Shown: in pieces, positions 1 through 7,029 of the stretch
Position numbering within the stretch: the first letter of the stretch is position 1
Layout of the letters: each line of letters begins with the position of its first letter
NCBI GenBank assembly: GCA_017999135.1
Contig: JAGOBT010000068.1
Location: forward strand, 1 to 10,424
From: Burkholderiaceae bacterium
GTDB lineage: Bacteria; Pseudomonadota; Gammaproteobacteria; Burkholderiales; Burkholderiaceae_C
Length of the DNA stretch: 10,424 bases
Reading direction: 5' to 3'
Notes under the pieces: generated by a model
Told to the model about the DNA's origin: nothing
Seen by the model: the letters and a program-made list of their open reading frames with translations, nothing else
The model's database searches: none
Program-made: the position numbers and the translations under genes

Positions 1-191
1 GTCTTGCGCAGGAACTTCAGGCTGGAGTTGACGCTGGGCTCGTGGGTGAAGCAGCGCAGCGCGATGCGCTCACCCAGCCCGGGCCAGCCGTAGTGCGCCA
101 CCAGGGCGGTGACGATGGCTTCCAGCGTCAGGCCGTGCAGCGGGTTGCGGGGCTGGGTCGCCGGGGTGGCAGGTGGGGCGGGGTCGGGCAT
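1..191 (-). CDS. VF530/DUF2132 family protein, 3' end cut by window edge
   Basis: The reverse strand reads from an ATG at 189-191 through 63 codons to the window edge with no stop, so the C-terminus is missing. After a proline-rich leader ([16 protein letters not shown]) the protein shows [23 protein letters not shown], a CF(T) turn and [13 protein letters not shown] recognise these as the core of the small VF530 (DUF2132) family, usually about 70-90 residues and predicted to bind DNA on structural grounds; no cellular role is established that I know of. Most of the domain appears to be present. The gene is divergent from the rhodanese gene, with 67 bp between the two starts. I see no clear Shine-Dalgarno upstream of this ATG. 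The family call is from memory of its conserved core. Confidence 0.82.
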   Translation of the reverse strand, partial: MPDPAPPATPATQPRNPLHGLTLEAIVTALVAHYGWPGLGERIALRCFTHEPSVNSSLKFLRK

Positions 192-221
192 GCGCCGATT
201 CTGTCAGCGCGGACGGCCGGC

Positions 222-227
222 CATACT
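222..227 (+). promoter_or_regulatory. Weak candidate sigma70 promoter for the rhodanese gene
   Basis: CATACT at 222-227 matches the -10 consensus at four of six positions. TTCTGT at 199-204 is a poor -35, at a 17-bp spacing. A start near 234 would leave a leader of about 25 nt that contains the Shine-Dalgarno. The position is sensible but the match is modest, so this is a guess. Confidence 0.25.
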
Positions 228-258
228 GCAGCACGCCACCCCTTGCAGGAGCCCCCCC

Positions 259-669
259 ATGCGCAAGTCCGTCAAGACCATGGTCGATGAAGCCATCGCC
301 GAGATCACCACCCACAGCCTGGATGATGCGCGTGCGCTGCACGGTCAGCCCGGTGTGCTGTTCGTCGACCTGCGCGACCCGCGCGAGCTGGAACGCGAGG
401 GCGTGATCCCCGGCGCGTTCCATGCCCCGCGCGGCATGCTGGAATTCTGGGTCGACCCCGAATCGCCGTACCACAAGCCGGCGCTGTACAGCGCCGACAC
501 GCACTATGTGCTGTTTTGCGGAGGCGGCTGGCGGTCTGCCCTGGCAGCCAAGGTGATGCAGGAACTGGGTGTGCCCAAGGTGGCGCACATGCACGGCGGC
601 TTCAGCGCCTGGAAGGACGCCGGCGCGCCGGTGGCGACCTGGACGCCCAAGCCGCCGAAGGCTGGCTGA
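259..669 (+). CDS. Single-domain rhodanese-like sulfurtransferase
   Basis: The 136-residue protein has the single-domain rhodanese layout. It contains FVDLRDPRELEREGVIPGAFHAP at about residues 35-57, and the active-site loop CGGGWRSA with the persulfide-carrying cysteine at residue 87. It closes with HMHGGFSAWKDAGAPV at about 110-125, the usual last helix region. Such proteins move sulfane sulfur from thiosulfate or a persulfide to a thiol acceptor. The physiological donor and acceptor cannot be read from the sequence. No signal peptide is seen, so it is probably cytoplasmic. The reading frame stays open upstream to 109, but AGGAG at 247-251, seven bases before the ATG at 259, fixes the start here. 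The gene converges on the flavodoxin-fold gene with only 16 bp between the stops. Confidence 0.9.
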   Translation: MRKSVKTMVDEAIAEITTHSLDDARALHGQPGVLFVDLRDPRELEREGVIPGAFHAPRGMLEFWVDPESPYHKPALYSADTHYVLFCGGGWRSALAAKVMQELGVPKVAHMHGGFSAWKDAGAPVATWTPKPPKAG

Positions 670-685
670 GCCCGGACTGACCGCT

Positions 686-1240
686 TCAGCCGGCGAACTT
701 GCCGACCGCGGCCTTCAGCCGCTCGCCGAACACCTTGGCCGTGGCGATGTCGCCCGGCACCATCTCGTCGGCCGACGCGTCCGACGGCGTGGTCGTCATC
801 AGGCCGGCGAACGAGGCCACGTAGTTGATCGAATCGCGCGTGGCCGCCTTGTTGTTGCTGGGCATCATGCCGGCGCCCACCCACACGCCGCTGTGCTGCA
901 TGGCCAGCGTCATGAAGTACTGCAGGGTGCTGAGCTTGTCACCGTTCATCGACGCGCTGTTGGTGAAGCCGGCAAACAGCTTGTCCTTCCACTGCTGGGT
1001 GAACCAGGCCTTGCTGCTGGCATCGGCAAACTTCTTGAACTGCCAGCTGGCCATGCCCATGTAGGTGGGCGAGCCGAAGACGATCATCCTGGCCGCGGCC
1101 AGGGCTTCCCAGCCGCCCTCGGGCAGGTTGCCCTCGGCGTCGATGGCCAGCAACTGGCCGCCGCTGGTGGCTGCCACGGCCTCGGCCACCTTGGCGGTGT
1201 GGCCGTAGCCGCTGTGGAAGACGATGACGATGTCGCTCAT
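686..1240 (-). CDS. Flavodoxin-fold FMN protein, NAD(P)H:quinone oxidoreductase/WrbA-like
   Basis: This 184-residue protein opens with DIVIVFHSGYGHTAKVAEAV. The S-G-Y-G-H-T-A loop (residues 10-16) is the FMN phosphate-binding turn of the flavodoxin/WrbA fold. A second FMN loop, GSPTYMGMASWQFKKF, lies at about 56-71, and GFTNSASMNGDK at 91-102 is the third conserved loop. Relatives bind FMN and reduce quinones or act as electron carriers in the cytoplasm; the substrate here is unknown. The start at 1240 is supported by GGAG eight bases upstream on the coding strand (plus-strand CTCC at 1249-1252). The longer open frame upstream lacks family similarity. It is the last of three leftward genes, 98 bp after the FAD oxidoreductase, so it may be co-transcribed or have its own promoter. 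Confidence 0.85.
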   Translation of the reverse strand: MSDIVIVFHSGYGHTAKVAEAVAATSGGQLLAIDAEGNLPEGGWEALAAARMIVFGSPTYMGMASWQFKKFADASSKAWFTQQWKDKLFAGFTNSASMNGDKLSTLQYFMTLAMQHSGVWVGAGMMPSNNKAATRDSINYVASFAGLMTTTPSDASADEMVPGDIATAKVFGERLKAAVGKFAG

Positions 1241-1338
1241 GGTGTGTGCTCCGTTGGATGCCCCGGCCACGCCAGGGAATGGCGCCATTCTGGGCAGCAC
1301 ACCGCCAGCGGCCGTGCGGCCGGCTTGACGCAACCGTT

Positions 1339-2466
1339 CTAAGAATTTGAGCGGTTGAGCCGTTCCAGCACCAGCTCGGCCATCGCCAGGCTGGACGTGA
1401 GCCCCGGCGATTCGATGCCGAACAGGTTGACCAGCCCCGGCACGCCGTGCACGGCCGGGCCGTCGATGCGGAAATCGGCCGCCGGCTCGCCCGGGCCGCT
1501 GATCTTGGGCCGGATGCCCGCATAGCCCGGCTGCAGCACGCCGTCGGGCAGGCCGGGCCAGTAGCGCCGCACCTCGGCATAGAAGTGGTCGGCGCCGGCG
1601 GGATCGACGGTGTAGTCGATGGCATCCACCCACTCGAAGCTGGGGCCGAAGCGGGCCTGGCCGCCCAGGTCCAGCGTGAGGTGCACGCCCAGGTGGCTGC
1701 TCTGGCCCGGCGCCGGGTACACCAGCCGGCTGAACGGCGCGCGGCCGGGCAGGGTGAAGTAGCAGCCCTTGGCCAGGTGGTCACGCGGGATGTGGGCGGC
1801 GTCGAGCCCGCCGGACCCGCCGCAAAACCGCCGCGCCAGCGCCGGCGCCTGCAGGCTGGCGCTGTTGACCACGGTGCGGGCGCGCAGCTGCATCGGTTCA
1901 TCACCGCCCACGTCCAGCTCGATGCCTTGCGGCGTGCAGCGCCCGGCCAGCACCGGCGCGCACAGCGCCAGCATCGCGCCGGCGGCTTCGGCATCGCCCA
2001 GCAGGGCCAGCATCAGGCCGTGGCTGTCGATGATGCCGGTCGACGGGCTGAGCAGTGCGCCCACGCAGTGCAGCGCCGGCTCCAGCGCCTGCGCCTCGGC
2101 GGCTGTCAGGCGCTGCAGGTCGGGCACGCCGTTGGCGTGGGCGGTGGCCAGCAGCCTGTCGAGTGCCGGCAGTTCGTCGGCCGTGGCGGCCACGATCAGC
2201 TTGCCGCAGCGCTGGTGGGCCACGCCGTGGCTGGCGCAGAAGTCGTACAGCAGCTGCTTGCCGCGCACGCACAGCCGCGCCCGCAGGCTGCCGGTGGGGT
2301 AGTAGATGCCGGCGTGGATGACTTCGCTGTTGCGGCTGCTGGTGCCGGTGCCGAAGGCGTGTTCTGCCTCCAGGATCAGCACCTCGCGCCCGGCCTGGGC
2401 CAGCGCACGGGCCACCGCCAGGCCGACCACGCCGGCGCCGATCACCACTGCATCGACGTCTTCCAT
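1339..2466 (-). CDS. FAD-dependent oxidoreductase, L-2-hydroxyglutarate dehydrogenase-like
   Basis: The 375-residue protein begins with a dinucleotide-binding motif, [17 protein letters not shown] (glycines 10, 12, 15), followed by an acidic residue (E33) at the end of the second strand for the FAD ribose. [21 protein letters not shown] at about 43-63 closely resembles the conserved stretch of L-2-hydroxyglutarate dehydrogenases ([11 protein letters not shown]). [17 protein letters not shown] near 350-366 is the C-terminal FAD-contact segment. The likely reaction is oxidation of an L-2-hydroxy acid to a 2-keto acid with electrons passed to a quinone or other acceptor. The exact substrate is not certain, since the protein is a little shorter than typical LhgO (about 400-420). 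The ATG at 2466 lies 11 bp after the stop of the tartrate/malate-type dehydrogenase. This points to one operon and possibly a shared 2-hydroxy-acid pathway. Confidence 0.85.
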   Translation of the reverse strand: MEDVDAVVIGAGVVGLAVARALAQAGREVLILEAEHAFGTGTSSRNSEVIHAGIYYPTGSLRARLCVRGKQLLYDFCASHGVAHQRCGKLIVAATADELPALDRLLATAHANGVPDLQRLTAAEAQALEPALHCVGALLSPSTGIIDSHGLMLALLGDAEAAGAMLALCAPVLAGRCTPQGIELDVGGDEPMQLRARTVVNSASLQAPALARRFCGGSGGLDAAHIPRDHLAKGCYFTLPGRAPFSRLVYPAPGQSSHLGVHLTLDLGGQARFGPSFEWVDAIDYTVDPAGADHFYAEVRRYWPGLPDGVLQPGYAGIRPKISGPGEPAADFRIDGPAVHGVPGLVNLFGIESPGLTSSLAMAELVLERLNRSNS

Positions 2467-2477
2467 CGGGTCCGTCT

Positions 2478-3554
2478 TCAGATGCCGCCGGCCACCAGCG
2501 AGGCGATGGCCTCGCCCATCTGCGTGGTGTTGGCGCTGCCGCCCAGGTCGGCCGTCTTCGGGCCGTCGCGCAGCACCGCCTCGATGGCACGCAGGATGGC
2601 GTCGTGCGCGTCGGGGTGGCCCAGGAAGTCGAGCATCATCGCCGCGCTCCAGACCATGGCCACCGGGTTGGCGATGTTCTTGCCGTAGATGTCGGGCGCC
2701 GAGCCGTGCACCGGCTCGAACAGGCTGGGGAATTGGCGCTCCGGGTTCAGGTTGGCGCTGGGCGCGATGCCGATGGTGCCGGTGCAGGCCGGGCCCAGGT
2801 CGCTCAGGATGTCGCCGAACAGGTTGGTGGCGGCCACCACGTCGAAGCGCTGCGGCTGCAGCACGAAGCGTGCGGCCAGGATGTCGATGTGCTGCTTGTC
2901 CCAGGTGATGTCGGGGTGGCGGGCGGCGGCCTCGGCGGCGCGCTCGTCCCACCAGGGCATGCTGATCGCGATGCCGTTGCTCTTGGTGGCCACCGTCACA
3001 TGCTTGCGGGCACGGCTGCGCGCCAGGTTGAAGGCGTAGTTCAGCAGCCGCTCGCTGCCATGGCGGGTGAACACGCTCTCCTGCAGCACGAACTCGCGCT
3101 CGGTGCCGCCGAACATCACGCCGCCCACGCTGCTGTACTCGCCCTCGGTGTTCTCGCGCACGATCAGCATGTCGATGTCGCCGGGCTTGCGGTTGGCCAG
3201 CGGGCAGGGCACGCCCGGCATCAGCCGCGCCGGGCGCAGGTTGATGTACTGGTCGAACTCACGCCGAAACTTCAGCAGGCTGCCCCACAGCGAGATGTGG
3301 TCGGGCACCGTGTCGGGCCAGCCCACCGCGCCGAACAGGATGGCGTCCATGCCGCCGATCTGCGCTTTCCAGTCGTCCGGCATCATCTGGCCGGTCTGCT
3401 GGTAGTGGTCGCAGCTGGCCCAGGCGATGGGCGTGATCTCCAGCGGGATGGCGAAGCGCGTCGCCGCCGCCTGCAGGGTGCGCAGGCCTTCGGGCATCAC
3501 TTCCTTGCCGATGCCATCGCCGGGGATGGCGGCAATGCGGTGGGGGGTGGTCAT
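2478..3554 (-). CDS. Tartrate dehydrogenase/D-malate dehydrogenase (decarboxylating) family
   Basis: The 358-residue protein is a complete member of the isocitrate/isopropylmalate dehydrogenase superfamily. [13 protein letters not shown] is at residues 10-22. The substrate-pocket region NLRPAR is at 105-110 and [12 protein letters not shown] at 131-142. The catalytic lysine lies in ATKSNGI (K191). The family signature [20 protein letters not shown] at 244-263 carries metal-ligand aspartates D248 and D252. The NAD-site loop [18 protein letters not shown] is at 280-297. The ENTEGEYSS(V)GG variant and the length point to the tartrate dehydrogenase/D-malate dehydrogenase branch (TtuC/DmlA) rather than LeuB or Icd. 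It should oxidise D-malate or tartrate with NAD and Mn/Mg, giving pyruvate plus CO2 from D-malate. GGAG (plus-strand CTCC, 3563-3566) sits about 8 bases before the ATG at 3554. It is the first gene of the leftward unit. Substrate choice within the branch remains open. Confidence 0.9.
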   Translation of the reverse strand: MTTPHRIAAIPGDGIGKEVMPEGLRTLQAAATRFAIPLEITPIAWASCDHYQQTGQMMPDDWKAQIGGMDAILFGAVGWPDTVPDHISLWGSLLKFRREFDQYINLRPARLMPGVPCPLANRKPGDIDMLIVRENTEGEYSSVGGVMFGGTEREFVLQESVFTRHGSERLLNYAFNLARSRARKHVTVATKSNGIAISMPWWDERAAEAAARHPDITWDKQHIDILAARFVLQPQRFDVVAATNLFGDILSDLGPACTGTIGIAPSANLNPERQFPSLFEPVHGSAPDIYGKNIANPVAMVWSAAMMLDFLGHPDAHDAILRAIEAVLRDGPKTADLGGSANTTQMGEAIASLVAGGI

Positions 3555-3741
3555 CAGTGGGTCTCCAGGGCAGGGCGACCGTCATGCTAGACGATCACCG
3601 GGCCCTGGCTGGATGTCGCGCCGGTGCATCGCCGGCACCAGTTCGGGGAGAACCCTGATCCTGATCAAGGTCCCGACGCTGGCGCGCCGCTAGCCTGCCG
3701 CCTGCTTTGCCCACCCCACGGCCGCTGCGCGGCCGGCACCC
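3555..3741. other. Divergent intergenic region between the dehydrogenase operon and the NMO-NnrS operon
   Basis: This 187-bp gap is the largest in the window and must hold the promoters for both directions. It contains the FNR/Dnr-like box annotated separately at 3655-3668, and TAGCCT at 3691-3696 as a poor -10 for the rightward operon. For the leftward operon only a weak -10-like TAGCAT (reverse strand, 3584-3589) is visible, with no convincing -35. I see no coding potential in it. Confidence 0.6.
3655..3668 (+). promoter_or_regulatory. FNR/ANR/Dnr(NnrR)-type box upstream of the NMO-NnrS operon
   Basis: CTGAT-CCTG-ATCAA matches the FNR/Dnr consensus TTGAT-N4-ATCAA at nine of ten defined positions. 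Its centre is at 3661.5. TAGCCT at 3691-3696 would serve as a -10 for a transcript starting near 3703, placing the box at about -41.5, the classic class II activator position. The leader would then be about 39 nt before the ATG at 3742. NnrS was named for control by the FNR-family nitric-oxide regulator NnrR, so a box here fits the downstream gene. The sequence alone cannot tell FNR (oxygen) from Dnr/NnrR (nitric oxide). Confidence 0.68.
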
Positions 3742-5046
3742 ATGCCGACTGCCCAATCTGCCACCGAACTCCCGTCGGACCTGCCGCCCGACATGCAGCC
3801 GCTGCTGGCCGCCAGCGGCCTGCAGCCGCTGCACCTGGCGGGCCGCCGCCTGCTGCCCATCGTGCAGGGCGGCATGGGCGTGGGCGTGTCGGCCCACCGC
3901 CTGGCCGGCAGCGTGGCCGCGCTGGGCGGCGTGGGCACGCTCAGCTCGGTCGACCTGCGCCGCCACCATCCTGATCTGATGGCGCGCACCCAGCACCTGC
4001 CGCAGCGGGTGGGCTGCGACGACGACACCCGTGCCCAGATCAACGCCGCCAACCTGGAGGCCGTGGGCCGCGAGGTGCGCGCCGCGCTGGCCATCGCCGG
4101 CGACCACGGCCTGGTGGCCATGAACGTGATGCGCGCCGTCAGCGACTACGCCGCCTACGTGCGCGCCTCGCTGGAAGCCGGCGTGCACATGGTGGTGGTG
4201 GGCGCCGGCCTGCCGCTGGACCTGCCCGACCTGGCGGCCGACCACCCGCAGGCCCTGCTGGTGCCCATCCTCAGTGATGCGCGGGGCGTGGCCCTGGTGG
4301 TCAAGAAATGGGAGCGCAAGAAGCGCCTGCCCGACGCCATCGTGCTGGAGCACCCGCGCCTGGCCGGCGGCCACCTGGGCGCCGCCAAGATCGCCGACCT
4401 GGACGACCCGCGCTTCGACTTCGAGCGCTGCATTCCTGAATCGCTGGCCTTCCTGCGCAGCGCCGGGCTGGAAGGGCGCATCCCGCTGATCGCCGCCGGC
4501 GGCATCCGCAGCCGGGCCGACATCGCCCGCATCCAGGCCCTGGGCGGCGCGGCGGCGCAGCTGGGCACGCCGTTCGCCGTCACCACCGAAGGCGACGCCA
4601 GCCCGGGCTTCAAGCAGGTGCTGGCCGGCGCACGCGACGAAGACATGCTCACCTTCACCAGCGTGGCCGGCCTGCCCGCCCGTGCCGTGGCCACACCCTG
4701 GCTGAAGGCCTACCTGAAGGCCGAGCCGCGGCTGCAGGCCGTGGTGCACGACAAGGGCCGCTGCACCCAGGCCTTCGATTGCCTGGCCCAGTGCGGCCTG
4801 CGCGACGGTCTGCCTGGCTGGGGCCAGTTCTGCATCGACCAGCAGCTGGCCGCGGCCCTGCGCGGTGATGTGAAGAAGGGCCTGTACTTTCGCGGCGTGG
4901 GCGCGTTGCCGTTCGGCGCGCAGATCCGCCCGGTGCGTGACCTGATTGCCCACCTGCTGGCCCCGGCCGCCGCCGCGCCGCTGCCGCGCTGCGCTGCGCC
5001 GACCTGGCCACCGTCTGAGATTCCTGTTCCCCCCGTCTTGCCATGA
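3742..5046 (+). CDS. Nitronate monooxygenase (2-nitropropane dioxygenase) family flavoprotein
   Basis: The 434-residue protein is an FMN-dependent TIM-barrel of the nitronate monooxygenase family. PIVQGGMGVGVSAHRLAGSVA (about 39-59) is the N-terminal FMN loop. AGGHLGAAK (208-216) carries the histidine (H211) that acts as base in characterised members. IPLIAAGGIRSRADI (247-261) and GGAAAQLGTPFA (268-279) form the phosphate-binding site. These enzymes oxidise alkyl nitronates, but many relatives have other or unknown substrates. The C-terminal third has cysteines 341, 347, 351 and 364 in a Cx5Cx3Cx12C pattern unlike the textbook enzyme. The last 30 residues are an Ala/Pro-rich tail. The ATG at 3742 has no good Shine-Dalgarno, but the family similarity begins soon after it. 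The stop overlaps the next start as ATGA, implying translational coupling to the NnrS-like gene, and an FNR-type box lies upstream. Confidence 0.87.
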   Translation: MPTAQSATELPSDLPPDMQPLLAASGLQPLHLAGRRLLPIVQGGMGVGVSAHRLAGSVAALGGVGTLSSVDLRRHHPDLMARTQHLPQRVGCDDDTRAQINAANLEAVGREVRAALAIAGDHGLVAMNVMRAVSDYAAYVRASLEAGVHMVVVGAGLPLDLPDLAADHPQALLVPILSDARGVALVVKKWERKKRLPDAIVLEHPRLAGGHLGAAKIADLDDPRFDFERCIPESLAFLRSAGLEGRIPLIAAGGIRSRADIARIQALGGAAAQLGTPFAVTTEGDASPGFKQVLAGARDEDMLTFTSVAGLPARAVATPWLKAYLKAEPRLQAVVHDKGRCTQAFDCLAQCGLRDGLPGWGQFCIDQQLAAALRGDVKKGLYFRGVGALPFGAQIRPVRDLIAHLLAPAAAAPLPRCAAPTWPPSEIPVPPVLP

Positions 5047-6116
5047 ACCACTTCCAACCCCAAGCCGCCGGCCTGCCGTCGGGCAGTTTTGGCGCCCGGC
5101 GGGGCGCCTCGTCCATGGCGCGGCCGTTGCAGCGCCTGCTGGCGGCGCCACAGCGCCTGGCCTTTGCCGCGGGCGGCCTGCTGCTGGTGGCCACCGCGCT
5201 GTGGTGGGCGCTGGCGCAGGTGGCGCCGGCGCTCGGCCTGCCCCTGCCCTGGGTGCTGGACCCGGCGCTGGCGCAGGCCTGGCTGCTGGGCGTGGCGGTG
5301 TGGCCGCTGTTCCTGGTGGGCCTGTTGTGTGACGCGCTGCCGCGCTGGCTCGACGGCCCGCCACTGGCGGCGCGCCTGCTGGCCGTGCCGCTGGCGCTGG
5401 TGGCCGCTGGTGCCGGCCTGGCCGCGCTGGGCTTCCATGCCAGCACCACGCTGGCTGCCCTGGGCCTGGCCGCGCTGGCGGTGGGTCTGGCGCTGCTGGC
5501 CGGCCTGGTGGGCCTGACGGTGCTGGAGCACCGCAGGACCGCTGGCGATGGCACCGGCCGTGCCCGCGCGCTGCCGGCCCTGCTGGGCCTGGTGGTGCTG
5601 GCGGTCGGCACCTGGGCCGGCGCCGTGGCGCTGGCACTGAGCCAGGGTCTGTGGCTGCAGATGGCACTGCAGGTGGCGCTGTGGCTGGGCCTGGTGCCGC
5701 TGGCCGTGGCGCTGGGCCGGCCCGATGGCGCCGGCATGGCCCCGTCCACCACCCGCCAGGGCGCACTGCAGCGCTTTGCCTGGGTGTGGCTGGGCACGGC
5801 CGCCGGCCTGACGCTGCTGCACCCCGAGCTGTCGGTGTGGCCGGCACTGCTGATGGGCTGCCTGGGCAACCTGGTGATGTTGCGGGCCACGCAGGTGGCG
5901 CTGCAGCAGGCCGGCCGCCGCCCGCGCATCGACAACACCGTGTGGTTCAGCGCTTGGGCGGCGCAGGCGGCGGTGCTGGCGGCGTTGCTGGCACCGTTGC
6001 AGCCCGGCGGCGCGGCGCTGGGGCTGCTGGCTGCGCAGTTCTGGTTGGCGGCGGTGGTGCACTGGGCCTGGCATCTGCAGCCCAGCCTGCTGCGCCTGCC
6101 CGCCAGCAGCCGCTGA
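5043..6116 (+). CDS. NnrS-like polytopic membrane protein
   Basis: This 357-residue protein is almost wholly hydrophobic, with roughly ten predicted membrane segments by eye and short polar links (about 162-176 and 226-243). The start APQRLAFAAGGLLL (35-48), the LFLVGLLCDALPRWLDG segment (89-105) and ALLMGCLGNLVMLRATQVALQQAGRRP (268-294) align by eye with NnrS proteins. In those, the last region typically reads HAL-x-x-G-x-x-G followed by a GRP motif. NnrS is a haem- and copper-containing inner-membrane protein linked to nitric-oxide stress. Here the usual histidine before the last motif appears as P/A in WPALLMG, and histidines are few (H3, H132, H163, H260, H340, H344). Metal binding may therefore be altered or lost. 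The ATG overlaps the upstream stop (ATGA). M25 at 5115 is an alternative start closer to the family start. The NnrS assignment is probable, the function inferred. Confidence 0.68.
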   Translation: MNHFQPQAAGLPSGSFGARRGASSMARPLQRLLAAPQRLAFAAGGLLLVATALWWALAQVAPALGLPLPWVLDPALAQAWLLGVAVWPLFLVGLLCDALPRWLDGPPLAARLLAVPLALVAAGAGLAALGFHASTTLAALGLAALAVGLALLAGLVGLTVLEHRRTAGDGTGRARALPALLGLVVLAVGTWAGAVALALSQGLWLQMALQVALWLGLVPLAVALGRPDGAGMAPSTTRQGALQRFAWVWLGTAAGLTLLHPELSVWPALLMGCLGNLVMLRATQVALQQAGRRPRIDNTVWFSAWAAQAAVLAALLAPLQPGGAALGLLAAQFWLAAVVHWAWHLQPSLLRLPASSR

Positions 6117-6127
6117 GGCGGCTCCGC

Positions 6128-6140
6128 GCCCCAGCGGGGC
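6128..6140 (+). terminator. Short GC hairpin after the NnrS-like gene
   Basis: GCCCC-AGC-GGGGC forms a perfect 5-bp stem with a 3-nt loop, 12 bp after the NnrS-like stop. There is no T-tract after it, so it is a weak candidate for termination or transcript stabilisation. At this GC content such hairpins occur by chance. Confidence 0.25.
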
Positions 6141-6213
6141 AGGGCTTGTGCCGGCTGGCGCCAGGGGTGGCCTGTGGCAGACTGCGTCAATCATCACACC
6201 ATTGAGACGCGCC

Positions 6214-6993
6214 ATGGCATCGACCACTCCCCACAACCGCATCGCGCTGGTCACCGGCGCTGGCTCGGGCATCGGCCTGGGCTGCGCCGCCGCCCTGGTG
6301 GCCGACGGCTGGCGGGTGGTCTACACCGGCCGCCGGATGGACGCACTGCAGGCCGCCATCGCCAAGGCCGGTGACCCGTTCGGCGACATCGCCGAGCGTG
6401 CGCTGGCCGTGCCCTGCGACGTGGGGGACGAAACCACGGTGGACGCGCTGTTCGCCACCATCGGCCAACGCTTCGGCCGGCTCGACCTGCTGTTCAACAA
6501 CGCCGGCGTGTCGCTGCCGGTGCAGACGCCCGACGAGATCGATGCCGCCACCTGGCGCCGCGCGGTCGACACCAACCTGAACGGCGCGTTCTTTTGCCTG
6601 GCGGGTGCGTTCAAGATGATGCGCCATCAGTCGCCGATGGGCGGGCGCATCATCAACAACGGCTCGATCTCGGCGCATGCGCCGCGGCCGGGGTCGATCG
6701 CCTACACCGCCACCAAGCACGCCATCACCGGGCTCACCCGCGCGGCGTCGCTCGACGGCCGGGCCTATGACATCGCCGTGGGCCAGATCGACATCGGCAA
6801 CGTGGCCAGCGACATGACCGAACGCATGGCCAAGGGCGTGCCGCAGGCCGACGGCAGCATCAAGCCCGAGGCGCGCATGGACCTGCAGTCGGTCGTCGAC
6901 GGCTTCATGACCATGGCCCGCCTGCCAGCCAGCGCCAACGTGCTGTTCATGACGGTGATGGCCACCAAGATGCCGTTCGTCGGCCGCGGCTGA
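6214..6993 (+). CDS. Short-chain dehydrogenase/reductase (classical SDR)
   Basis: The 259-residue protein has the full classical SDR set. The cofactor motif TGAGSGIG is at 14-21 and NNAG at 95-98. The tetrad is Asn121 (in NLNG), Ser151, Tyr164 and Lys168 (Y-T-A-T-K). Arginines 40 and 41 directly after the second beta strand (VVYTGRR) favour NADP(H) over NAD. The C-terminus, ending NVLFMTVMATKMPFVGRG, lacks the usual Gly-rich 'DGG' end and resembles a group of SDRs of unassigned substrate, so I give no specific reaction. The frame stays open to 6148, but similarity begins just after the ATG at 6214; the Shine-Dalgarno is poor (GAG about 10 bases upstream). It follows the NnrS-like gene by 97 bp on the same strand, and the next gene starts 36 bp later. 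Membership of either transcription unit is uncertain. Confidence 0.88.
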   Translation: MASTTPHNRIALVTGAGSGIGLGCAAALVADGWRVVYTGRRMDALQAAIAKAGDPFGDIAERALAVPCDVGDETTVDALFATIGQRFGRLDLLFNNAGVSLPVQTPDEIDAATWRRAVDTNLNGAFFCLAGAFKMMRHQSPMGGRIINNGSISAHAPRPGSIAYTATKHAITGLTRAASLDGRAYDIAVGQIDIGNVASDMTERMAKGVPQADGSIKPEARMDLQSVVDGFMTMARLPASANVLFMTVMATKMPFVGRG

Positions 6994-7029
6994 CGCGCGC
7001 CAGCGCCCGGCGCTGCACCTGCCACGCCG

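Noticed and set aside
1309..1322. CGGCCG-TG-CGGCCG inverted repeat after the FAD oxidoreductase gene as a terminator
   Set aside because: There is no T-tract on the transcribed side, the loop is only 2 nt, and such GC palindromes are expected by chance here.
1447..3590. Plus-strand frames of 413 and 328 codons opposite the dehydrogenase genes
   Set aside because: They are His/Ala/Gly/Gln-rich shadow translations. The minus-strand genes have intact catalytic motifs throughout.
3584..3612. Possible leftward promoter (TAGCAT -10 on the reverse strand) for the tartrate/malate dehydrogenase operon
   Set aside because: The position is reasonable but no -35 element is visible (CCAGCC), so I did not list it as a separate promoter.
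3595..5847. Minus-strand open frames of 750, 511 and 520 codons across 3595-6272
   Set aside because: They lie antisense to the NMO and NnrS-like genes, with composition typical of GC-rich shadows and no recognisable domains.
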